Assembly (NCBI GenBank): GCA_937941745.1
Contig: CALDGV010000772.1
Span: 1-23,683, forward strand
From: an uncultured Prosthecobacter sp.
GTDB lineage: Bacteria; Verrucomicrobiota; Verrucomicrobiia; Verrucomicrobiales; Verrucomicrobiaceae
Direction of reading: 5' to 3'
Length of the DNA: 23,683 bases
Of the stretch, positions 7,498-14,561 are shown one piece after another. How positions within the stretch are numbered: position 1 is the first letter of the stretch; every line of letters starts with the position of its first letter. A model generated the notes under the pieces. That model was given only the letters and a program-made list of their open reading frames with translations. It was not told the DNA's origin and did not search any database. The translations under genes and the position numbers were made by a program.

Positions 7498-7770
7498 ATG
7501 GCCAAAAAAGCAGCTACCCGTAAAGCAAACCCCGCCCTCATGAAACCAGTGCAGCCTGACGCAGTCCTGGCGGCGATTGTCGGCAACACCGCGCAGCCAC
7601 GCAGCGCGATCACCAAGAAAATCTGGGACTACATCAAGAAGAATGACCTTCAGGACGCCAAGAACAAGCGTCAGATCAATGCAGATGACAAGCTGAAGGC
7701 CCTCTTCGGTGGCAAGGCTTCTGCGACCATGTTCGAACTGACCAAATTCGTCAGCAATCACGTCAAATAA
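7498..7770 (+). CDS. Stand-alone SWIB/MDM2-domain protein
   Basis: 90 residues. A short basic N-terminus (MAKKAATRKA) is followed by one SWIB domain at about 14-90: AAIVGNTAQPRSAITKKIWDYIKKNDLQD, then KRQINADDKLKALFGGKASATMFELTKFVSNHVK. SWIB is best known from eukaryotic SWI/SNF complexes and MDM2. In bacteria it occurs mainly in chlamydiae and their PVC relatives, alone or fused to topoisomerase I. A basic tail plus SWIB suggests a nucleoid or topoisomerase-associated protein, but the bacterial function is not settled. It has a strong GGAGG site and its own terminator, so it is probably well expressed as a single-gene unit. Confidence 0.93.
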   Translation: MAKKAATRKANPALMKPVQPDAVLAAIVGNTAQPRSAITKKIWDYIKKNDLQDAKNKRQINADDKLKALFGGKASATMFELTKFVSNHVK

Positions 7771-7790
7771 GACATTTTACTGTATTGAAG

Positions 7791-7825
7791 CCCCTGCCCT
7801 TCTTTTCGAGGCGCAGGGGTTTTTT
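7791..7825 (+). terminator. Rho-independent terminator after the SWIB gene
   Basis: The stem CCCCTGC (7791-7797) pairs perfectly with GCAGGGG (7813-7819) around a 15-base loop and is followed at once by six T (7820-7825). It sits 21 bases past the SWIB stop. It is the best terminator in the window apart from the hairpins after rnpB. Confidence 0.85.
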
Positions 7826-7896
7826 GTGTCTGCACATAAGACTGGCTCCAAGTTTCTGCTTTCCGATCCAGACTTCCTCTATTTCTACCTGCGATC

Positions 7897-8586
7897 ATGC
7901 CTCGACTCCTGCTTTTTGATATTGATGGAACACTGCTGGACACTGGTGGCGCCGGGAGCGCATCCTTGATCGATGCCGCAGAAGCATTGTTTGGCGTAGC
8001 CAGGAGTTCCGTGCCTCCTCTCAATTTGGCTGGAGCGACCGATGGCGGCATCATCAGGGAGATTTTCACCTGGGCTCAACAGCCACTGCAGTCCGATATT
8101 GTCGAAGCATACATGGATCTCTATCTGGCCAGTCTCGATAGACGCCTGACACACGAAGACTTTCCCGGCAAACTGCTTCCTGGAGTAACAGGCTTGCTGA
8201 GTGCATTGGCAAGTGATGGACGGGCTGACATCGGACTGTTGACCGGCAATGTGCGTCGAGGGGCTCGGATGAAGCTTGCCAGGTTCGGCATCGAGCCTCA
8301 TTTCCTCGATGGTGCGTTTGGCGATGACGCTGAAGACCGCAATCATCTTGGGCCAGTGGCAGTGCAACGCATGAGCGCGGTGACAGGCAGGAAATATTCC
8401 CCTGATGACGTGATCGTGATTGGTGACACCCCGAAGGACATTGCCTGTGCGCATGCCATGCAGGCACGGTGCCTTGCTGTAGGCACAGGCAACTTTGATC
8501 TTTCGGCCTTGATGTCACATGCACCCTGGCTTGGCCTCCCAGACCTGACGGATACTCCATCTATTTTGAAAGCCCTGCTTTCATGA
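7897..8586 (+). CDS. HAD-superfamily hydrolase (phosphoglycolate phosphatase-like)
   Basis: A 229-residue cytoplasmic phosphatase of HAD subfamily I. Motif I is D8-I-D10-G-T, with D8 as nucleophile. A helical cap lies at about 15-90 (GGAGSASLIDAAEALFG). Motif II is T116 in LLTGN, and a motif III Lys is likely K126. Motif IV is GDTPKD 176-181. Layout and size resemble Gph/PGP-type enzymes, but the true substrate cannot be read from sequence. The stop overlaps the start of the CDF transporter as ATGA, so the two are translationally coupled. The transcript probably begins between the SWIB terminator and this gene. Confidence 0.9.
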   Translation: MPRLLLFDIDGTLLDTGGAGSASLIDAAEALFGVARSSVPPLNLAGATDGGIIREIFTWAQQPLQSDIVEAYMDLYLASLDRRLTHEDFPGKLLPGVTGLLSALASDGRADIGLLTGNVRRGARMKLARFGIEPHFLDGAFGDDAEDRNHLGPVAVQRMSAVTGRKYSPDDVIVIGDTPKDIACAHAMQARCLAVGTGNFDLSALMSHAPWLGLPDLTDTPSILKALLS

Positions 8587-9491
8587 GCATTCCTTCCAAT
8601 ATCCCAGGCCGGGCCATGCGGCTCTCTCTCGCCGTGGGGTTCCTGATGCTCGTCTTGAAGATGAGTGCCTACATGCTCACGGGCTCAGCCGCCATCTTGG
8701 GGGATGCCGCTGAATCCGTGGTGCATGTCGCTGCTGTCATTTTCGCCGCCTACAGCCTCTGGCTGGCAGCGCAGCCAGCAGATGAAAATCACCGCTATGG
8801 CCACAGCAAGATCGCTTTTTTTTCCGCTGGCATTGAGGGCGCATTGATCATTCTCGCGGCGGTTTTCATCATCTATGAATCCATTCGCCGCTGGATCGAA
8901 GGCCTGACCGTAAGCCATCTCGGAGATGGAGTACTTCTGACACTGGCAACGATTCTGATCAACGGCGGCCTGGGGTGGTACCTGATCCACACAGGACGGA
9001 ATCAGAAATCACTGATCCTGATCTCAAATGGTCAGCATGTGCTAACCGATGGGTGGACGAGCCTCGGAGCGCTGGTGGGCTTGGGCTTGATGCATCTCAC
9101 AGGCCAGCCTTGGTGGGACCCTGTCTGCGGACTGCTCATGGCTGGCAACATCCTAGTGTCTGGCTATGACCTTCTCCGTCAAAGCGTCTCAGGGCTCATG
9201 GACCACGCCGATCCAGACCTTACTCGAGTGCTTGATGAAGCGCTCGCCAAGGAAACGGCACGCCATGGTGTGAGTTTCCATGCTTTGAGGCATCGAAATG
9301 CCGGCCATGTCCATTATGTGGACGTGCACTTTCTTTTCCCGGATGAAATCACCCTGCGTGAGGCCCACCGCACTGCCACGGAAATCGAACGTGCAGTCAT
9401 CCAAACCACGTCACAGAACGTGCATCTGACCACTCATCTGGAATGCGTGGGAGATCATGATGAATTGCACCCAGGCGATCAGCTTGGCTAA
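8583..9491 (+). CDS. Cation diffusion facilitator (CDF) metal transporter
   Basis: 302 residues with about six TM helices at 1-200 and a cytoplasmic metallochaperone-like C-domain at about 205-290. CDF proteins export divalent metals (Zn, Fe, Mn, Co) in exchange for protons. TM2 has GDAAESVVH, where D41 matches the first Asp of the FieF/YiiP site; the second Asp is S45 here, with H48 nearby. TM5 has the expected H152-xxx-D156 (QHVLTDG). The RYGHSKI loop (71-77) after TM2 is a family hallmark. The C-domain has His-rich strands (RHRNAGHVHYVDVHF). It is coupled to the upstream HAD phosphatase by a 4-base overlap. Its stop overlaps the convergent pyrB stop. The metal is not certain because of the TM2 change. 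Confidence 0.9.
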   Translation: MSIPSNIPGRAMRLSLAVGFLMLVLKMSAYMLTGSAAILGDAAESVVHVAAVIFAAYSLWLAAQPADENHRYGHSKIAFFSAGIEGALIILAAVFIIYESIRRWIEGLTVSHLGDGVLLTLATILINGGLGWYLIHTGRNQKSLILISNGQHVLTDGWTSLGALVGLGLMHLTGQPWWDPVCGLLMAGNILVSGYDLLRQSVSGLMDHADPDLTRVLDEALAKETARHGVSFHALRHRNAGHVHYVDVHFLFPDEITLREAHRTATEIERAVIQTTSQNVHLTTHLECVGDHDELHPGDQLG

Positions 9492-10426
9492 ATGCTGCCC
9501 AGCTCTTCTGCGCCCGGCTTGAGCCAGTAAAGAACGCTCATTCGCACAGCGATGCCATTTTCCACCTGCTGATTGATCAGGCTGCGCTCATAATTCATGC
9601 CCTTGTCCGTGATTTCCACACCACGATTCACTGGGCCGGGGTGCATCAGCCAGAGCCCGCGCTCTCGCAGGACATCCACCCGGGCATCTGTCAGACCGTA
9701 GTTCTTGTGATACTCGGCAGCGCTTGGGAAGAAAGGCTCGTCCATGCGCTCGCTTTGAACTCGGAGAAGATAGATGACATCTGGGCGGAAATCCAAAGCA
9801 TCCGTCCAGTTGCCAAACTGTGGAATCTCAGAAGGCACTTCACGAGGCATCATGGAGCCTGGGGCCAGATAAGCGACGCTCATGCCCAGACGTCGAAAAA
9901 TCAGGCTCGTGCTGCGAGCAACACGCGAGTGCTGAATATCTCCGACGATCAGCGCACGTGCACCACGGAGGTCCTTTAGCTTCTCCCGAAGAGTAAAGGC
10001 ATCGAGCAGTGCTTGAGTCGGATGCGCATGCCACCCATCTCCCGCATTGATCACGCTGGCCCGGGTATTTTTGGCAATCAGATTGGGAATGCCTGACTGC
10101 TTATGGCGAACCACAATGTAATCCACCCGCATGGATTCGAGTGTTTCCACTGTATCCAGAACAGACTCCCCCTTCACCACGCTGGAGGATTCGATGTCGA
10201 AGCCGATCACATCCGCAGAAAGCCTGCTGGCGGCGACTTCAAATGAAGAACGGGTCCTTGTGCTGGGCTCATAAAAAAGGGTCAGCACCGAACGCCCCTT
10301 CAGCGTCGGCACCTTTTTCACCGTCCTCTTGAACAGATCCTTCAAGGGGGCAGCGTTGGCCAGCACGAACTCAATCTCCTCAAGAGTTAATGAGGCGATG
10401 TCGAGCAGGTCTTTGCGGGGTGTCAT
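9488..10426 (-). CDS. pyrB: Aspartate carbamoyltransferase catalytic subunit
   Basis: PyrB joins carbamoyl phosphate and aspartate in the first committed step of pyrimidine synthesis. 312 residues, typical for the catalytic chain. The carbamoyl-phosphate site is S55-T-R-T-R59; the 80s loop has K85 in SSVVKGES; GDGWHAHPTQ lies at 129-138; the aspartate-domain HPGPVNRG is near 265-272. No regulatory PyrI and no DHOase (pyrC) gene is adjacent. It is second in a pyrR-pyrB unit, 29 bases after pyrR. Its stop (TAG, bases 9490-9488) overlaps the TAA of the CDF gene on the other strand. Confidence 0.97.
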   Translation of the reverse strand: MTPRKDLLDIASLTLEEIEFVLANAAPLKDLFKRTVKKVPTLKGRSVLTLFYEPSTRTRSSFEVAASRLSADVIGFDIESSSVVKGESVLDTVETLESMRVDYIVVRHKQSGIPNLIAKNTRASVINAGDGWHAHPTQALLDAFTLREKLKDLRGARALIVGDIQHSRVARSTSLIFRRLGMSVAYLAPGSMMPREVPSEIPQFGNWTDALDFRPDVIYLLRVQSERMDEPFFPSAAEYHKNYGLTDARVDVLRERGLWLMHPGPVNRGVEITDKGMNYERSLINQQVENGIAVRMSVLYWLKPGAEELGSI

Positions 10427-10455
10427 GTTACAGGAAGATGTTTAGTAGTAGGGAT

Positions 10456-11076
10456 TCAGGCGGACTTAGAGTCCCAGCTGGTTGTAAAAACCTCGTCGCA
10501 TCCATCCATCGAGGCAAAACGGACGTTCACCCGCTCTTCACGAGGTAGTGTCACCCGGATTCCGGCGTAGTCGGCGGCAAAAGGCAGTTCACGTCCATGC
10601 CGGTCCACCAAAGCGGCCAGTTGCACGCAGCGCGGCCGCCCAAATCCAAGCAACTCCTCCAGAGCTGCACGCGTGGTCCTCGCTGTATGAACAACTTCAT
10701 CGCAGAGGATGACCACAAGGTCATCCAGATCGAACTCCACCTCAGAACCCTCGAGCTTCGGGAGAACGGTGAAGGTGTTCAAGTCATCACGATATTGCGT
10801 GATGTCGATTTTGCCAAGTTCCACCGAGTTTCCGAGTGCCAGAAGCCTGGCCGCCAAAGCTTCAGCAAAAGGCACCCCCCGCCGATGAATGCCGACCAGA
10901 GCGATGGTGGCCTCGCCATGCCAGCGGGCATGGATCGCCGCAGCGATGTCATCCAGGCAACGATTCACACCGGAGGCATCCAGAAGCTGATGTTCTGTAG
11001 GAGAAGATTGAGGCACGGGCTGAATTGGACGAGCCTTCCTGGAGGCGTCAACGGCAAAGTCGGCGGCAGAGCGCAC
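10456..11076 (-). CDS. pyrR: PyrR-type pyrimidine regulator / uracil phosphoribosyltransferase
   Basis: PyrR is an RNA-binding pyrimidine regulator in many bacteria that also has uracil phosphoribosyltransferase activity. Family features: LVGIHRRGVPFAEALA at 60-75, KIDITQYRDDLN at 89-100, and the closing LVDRHGRELPFAADYAG. The PRPP loop is CDEVVHTART at 125-134, where most PyrR have VDDVLYTGRT, so one Asp is Glu, Tyr is His and the loop Gly is Ala. The first 28 residues are extra compared with Bacillus PyrR. Possible starts are GTG 11076 (206 residues) and GTG 11016 (186 residues, closer to the family's about 180); there is no ATG or Shine-Dalgarno site. It lies upstream of pyrB, and I found no PyrR-type attenuator in the short leader. 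Confidence 0.9.
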   Translation of the reverse strand: MRSAADFAVDASRKARPIQPVPQSSPTEHQLLDASGVNRCLDDIAAAIHARWHGEATIALVGIHRRGVPFAEALAARLLALGNSVELGKIDITQYRDDLNTFTVLPKLEGSEVEFDLDDLVVILCDEVVHTARTTRAALEELLGFGRPRCVQLAALVDRHGRELPFAADYAGIRVTLPREERVNVRFASMDGCDEVFTTSWDSKSA

Positions 11077-11145
11077 AAGTTGAGATTCGGGATGATTTGG
11101 TCCCGTTTGGAAACCTTACGAATTCAGGCCCTTGTGAACGTTTGA

Positions 11146-12396
11146 ATGACAGTCATGAAGACATTCCTGCGCATTCCACTCCTCCTGCTTGCAGTCACCC
11201 TGCCGCTGGCCGCACAGCAGACATTGTTGCAGAAGAAAGACGTCGTCTTGCTACCCGCCAAAAACCTCAAGACGAAGCTGCCCCCAGGCTTCACCATCCC
11301 AGTCATCGACATCAGTGGGGAAAAAGAGCGGCAGGTGATCGTCGATCGTGAGTCTGGCCAGTATTTAGGCCACCCGACCACCGTTCTCTTGGAGGACCAG
11401 AAAACCATGCTCACCGTCTACCCGAAAGGGCATGGCCGTGGCTCGATTGTTTACAAGCGCAGCAAGGATGCAGGCCTCACCTGGAGCGAGCGTCTGCCGA
11501 CTCCAAAATCCTGGGAGACCTCATTGGAGGTTCCTACCATCCATCGCGTGGTGGATGCATCGGGCAAAAAGCGCCTGATCATGTTCAGTGGTCTCCATCC
11601 AATCCGGATGGCTGTCAGTGACGATGATGGCATGAACTGGAGTGAACTGGCACCGATCGGTGACTTTGGTGGAGTTGTCACCATGTCCTCGGTCATCGGC
11701 TTAAAGACCCCTGGTTATTACTTGGCATTCTTCCATGACGATGGTCGCTTCATTCGCGGAGGAGACGAGAAGAAGTTCTTTGTCAAAAGTCCGCATGCAC
11801 CTGATTACATCAGCACGGCTGCCAAACCCTGGCGCTTCTGGGTTTACACCACTCTTTCCAAGGATGGCGGTCTCACCTGGAGCACACCCGTGCCTATAGC
11901 CATGCTGCCTGATGCCAGCCTTTGCGAGCCAGGAGCCCTGCGATCCCCAGACGGCAATCAGATCGCCGTCCTGCTGCGTGAAAACTCCCGAAAATACAAC
12001 AGCTTCGTCATTTTCTCCAATGATGAGGGACTGACCTGGACGGAGCCCCGGGAGCTTCCTGCAGCCCTGACAGGTGACCGCCATGTGGCAAAATACACCC
12101 AAGATGGGCGCCTTTTCATCAGTTTCCGCGATACGACCCATGTGAGCCCAACCAAAGGAGACTGGGTCGGATGGGTGGGAAGCTATGAAGATCTGGTTCG
12201 TGGCTCCGAAGGGCAGTATCGAGTGCGCATCATGGACAACACCAAGGGAGCAGACTGCACTTACCCAGGGGTCGAACTGCTGCCCGATGACACCATCGTA
12301 ACCACCACCTATGGTCACTGGACCGAAAACGAACCCGCCTATGTCGTCAGCGTCAGATTCAAGTTAAGCGAATTGGATGCGAAGATGAAAAAGTAG
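11146..12396 (+). CDS. Secreted sialidase-like Asp-box (BNR) protein
   Basis: 416 residues with signal peptide 4-22 (ATG 11155 would give a cleaner signal than ATG 11146). Four Asp boxes mark a six-bladed beta-propeller: SKDAGLTW 106-113, SDDDGMNW 158-165, SKDGGLTW 238-245 and SNDEGLTW 291-298. Residues like those of the GH33 active site are present: E261 in LCEPGAL, R278 in LLREN, R328 in SFRDT and Y389 in TTYGH. The family cleaves or binds terminal sugars such as sialic acids, but many verrucomicrobial members have untested substrates. The ACS-type transporter 64 bases downstream on the same strand fits a scavenging pair. It diverges from pyrR with 69 bases between. Confidence 0.82.
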   Translation: MTVMKTFLRIPLLLLAVTLPLAAQQTLLQKKDVVLLPAKNLKTKLPPGFTIPVIDISGEKERQVIVDRESGQYLGHPTTVLLEDQKTMLTVYPKGHGRGSIVYKRSKDAGLTWSERLPTPKSWETSLEVPTIHRVVDASGKKRLIMFSGLHPIRMAVSDDDGMNWSELAPIGDFGGVVTMSSVIGLKTPGYYLAFFHDDGRFIRGGDEKKFFVKSPHAPDYISTAAKPWRFWVYTTLSKDGGLTWSTPVPIAMLPDASLCEPGALRSPDGNQIAVLLRENSRKYNSFVIFSNDEGLTWTEPRELPAALTGDRHVAKYTQDGRLFISFRDTTHVSPTKGDWVGWVGSYEDLVRGSEGQYRVRIMDNTKGADCTYPGVELLPDDTIVTTTYGHWTENEPAYVVSVRFKLSELDAKMKK

Positions 12397-12460
12397 TCAT
12401 CCATCGACAATTCTTCCAGCAAGAGCCAGGAACGAAGGCCAGCCAACGTTTGATGCATCC

Positions 12461-13753
12461 ATGACTGCCGAGAAGCCCACCCGCGTCCGCCATCACATCC
12501 TCATCACTGCGACGCTGGTGGCTTTTCTGATGTATCTGGACCGCATTTGTCTGGCGAACATCATTGGTTCTGATTCTTTTCAAAAAGACATTCACCTCGC
12601 CACAGGAGAGTCCGACTGGGTCAAGCTGGCTTTCTTCTGGGCCTATGCGCTTTTTCAGGTGCCCGCAGGCTGGCTGAGCGATCGCTTTGGGGCGCGTGTG
12701 CTCATCACGCTCTACATTGCTGCTTGGTCGCTTTTCACCGCAGCAACCAGCTTTGCGACTGGCTTTGCCACCCTTTTCCTGGCACGCCTTTTCTGTGGCC
12801 TGGCGGAGGCTGGATACTATCCAGCAAGCAGCAGCCTGCTCACCCGCTGGGCTCATGTGGAGGGCCGTGGTTTTGCCAGCAGCGTGATCTCCTGGGGTGG
12901 GCGAGTAGGTGGCGCAGTGGCTCCAGGACTGACGGCCTATGTGATTCTTGAAGCAGGCGACTGGCGCTGGGCTGGCTGGCTGTATGGAGCCGTTGGCATT
13001 TTCGTGGCCGCAGGTTTCTGGCGTGTTTTTCGTGAGCATCCGCGTCTTCACCCAAGCTGCAATCAGGCTGAAATCAGTCTGCTGGCCGAAGGGCGTGGTG
13101 AGTTTTCTCCAGCCAAGGATCCCCCACGACGCTTTCCTCTTCGTGCCGCATGCCGCAGTGGCAATCTGTGGAAGGCCAATGGCGTTCAGTTCTTCACCAA
13201 CATCGGCTGGGCTTTCCTGATTCTCTCCCTCTCAGACTACCTCAAGAAGGTCATGCACCTTGATGATCGAATGGCGGGCTGCATCACCACGGCGGCTCTT
13301 TCCATTGGCATCCTGGCTCTTCCTCTAGGAGGAGCGCTGACAGACTCCATCACACGCAGGCACGGTAAGCGACTCGGTCGCATGTTGCCGATGTCGCTGA
13401 CCAAATTTGCCGCCGCAGCCTGCTATCCGCTGGCCCTATGGACGGATTCCCCGTGGGGCATGGCCGTGGCGTTTGGTCTTGTGGCGTTTTTTGCTGACAT
13501 CGGGCTGCCGGCCATGTGGACCACCATGCAGGACATCAGCGGGCGCCATCAGGCACAGCTTTTTGGATGGGGAAACATGTGGGGGAACATCGGTGCAGGA
13601 CTCATGCCCTTGCTGTTCACCGCAGCCTTGAAGGCCTGGGATGTTAATCACGACTACCACGAGGGAGTCTGGCTCTGTGCCATCGCTTTCGTATTAGCGG
13701 GCCTCTTCGCCCTTGGCGTGAATGCCGAAAAGCCCGTTGTTGCGGAACCCTGA
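12461..13753 (+). CDS. MFS transporter, anion:cation symporter (ACS)-like
   Basis: 430 residues with about 12 TM helices. An early MYLDRICLANI motif at 24-34, MFS motif A GWLSDRFGAR at 70-79, and GLAEAGYYPASSSLLTRW at 113-130 are hallmarks of the ACS family (hexuronate, glucarate and tartrate carriers, and some sialic-acid-type sugar acids). A second motif-A-like loop, GALTDSITRRHGKRLG, occurs in the C-half. It follows the Asp-box glycosidase gene, so import of a released sugar acid is a reasonable inference. No catabolic enzyme for such a sugar is visible nearby. It converges with the CDP-alcohol gene, 10 bases between stops. Confidence 0.88.
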   Translation: MTAEKPTRVRHHILITATLVAFLMYLDRICLANIIGSDSFQKDIHLATGESDWVKLAFFWAYALFQVPAGWLSDRFGARVLITLYIAAWSLFTAATSFATGFATLFLARLFCGLAEAGYYPASSSLLTRWAHVEGRGFASSVISWGGRVGGAVAPGLTAYVILEAGDWRWAGWLYGAVGIFVAAGFWRVFREHPRLHPSCNQAEISLLAEGRGEFSPAKDPPRRFPLRAACRSGNLWKANGVQFFTNIGWAFLILSLSDYLKKVMHLDDRMAGCITTAALSIGILALPLGGALTDSITRRHGKRLGRMLPMSLTKFAAAACYPLALWTDSPWGMAVAFGLVAFFADIGLPAMWTTMQDISGRHQAQLFGWGNMWGNIGAGLMPLLFTAALKAWDVNHDYHEGVWLCAIAFVLAGLFALGVNAEKPVVAEP

Positions 13754-13763
13754 AGAGTGCCTC

Positions 13764-14462
13764 TTAGCGCTCCTGGAGCAGTCTGGCAGTCAGCGAAAGC
13801 CTGCGCAGGCAGGTCACCACAGCTCCGAAAAAAATCACGATTAAAGCCAGCTTGATACAGTGCACGTCAGCGCCAGCAATCTCGACCCGAAACCATTGTT
13901 CGACGCAGGCGATCAAGGTTCCTAAAGTGAGTACGGCCATACGGTGCTGCTTGGCCATCGGCCCCATGAAGCTCTGCTGCCCCGTCAGCGCGCCCTGAAG
14001 CAGCCGAATATAGGCGGTCCCCATGGCAAGCACCGCGCAGGCCCACCCTAAAGGCAGCTCACCGAAAAGCTTGATGACGCCGGGTTCGACATTGGTGCTG
14101 TAGCCAGCCCCCACGAGAATGAGCACATCCGCCACGCGGTCTGGAGCCTCGTTGTAAATGGCACCGGTGGCCGAGCCCTTGCCTCCTTCCACCGCCACCA
14201 TGCCATCGAGCAGATTGCAGAGCAGGCGGAGTTGAATGCAGGCTGCGGCCGCCAGCCATACCAGCGCTGCCGCTGACGCTGTCTGCATTTCAGGTGCCAG
14301 AAGGTAAAAAATCAGCGCGCCAGCCGCAAATAGCATGCTCAGAACAGAAATGGCGTTTGGAGACAGGCCCGATCGGCCCGCTGCTCTGGCGAGCAGGCGT
14401 GCCCAGGCTGTATTGCGTGATTTCAACTCACGGCGAGGCCCAGCAAACTTGGCGGAATCCAT
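13764..14462 (-). CDS. CDP-alcohol phosphatidyltransferase family, variant signature
   Basis: 232 residues with about six TM helices. The family signature is D-x2-D-G-x2-A-R-x8-G-x3-D-x3-D. Here the spacing is exact but residues differ: N83-LL-D86-G87-MV-A90-V91, eight residues, G100-AIY-N104-EAP-D108. First and third Asp are Asn and the Arg is Val, so two of the four metal-binding Asp are lost. GPMAKQHRMA near the end is also typical of a subgroup I recall with this same Asn form. Canonical members make phospholipids by displacing CMP from CDP-diacylglycerol. Whether this one is active, and on what, is open. It is a single gene with no clear lipid-gene neighbours and is divergent from the sulfatase. 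Confidence 0.82.
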   Translation of the reverse strand: MDSAKFAGPRRELKSRNTAWARLLARAAGRSGLSPNAISVLSMLFAAGALIFYLLAPEMQTASAAALVWLAAAACIQLRLLCNLLDGMVAVEGGKGSATGAIYNEAPDRVADVLILVGAGYSTNVEPGVIKLFGELPLGWACAVLAMGTAYIRLLQGALTGQQSFMGPMAKQHRMAVLTLGTLIACVEQWFRVEIAGADVHCIKLALIVIFFGAVVTCLRRLSLTARLLQER

Positions 14463-14561
14463 GCCACTCGGTTTAATGCATCCTCATTTACCTGTCACGT
14501 CCTGACTCAAATGCCAGTTGGACGAAAATCTTGGGGAAGCTCCGTCGTTGCAGGAACTGTC

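Noticed and set aside
7885..8560. Two minus-strand ORFs opposite the HAD phosphatase
   Set aside because: They are shadows of a gene with all HAD motifs, and they overlap each other in different frames.
11077..11145. A PyrR-binding attenuator ahead of pyrR
   Set aside because: The region is too short and shows no conserved binding loop or terminator hairpin.
12359..13051. A 230-codon minus-strand ORF opposite the MFS gene
   Set aside because: It is antisense to a clear transporter and has no conserved motif.
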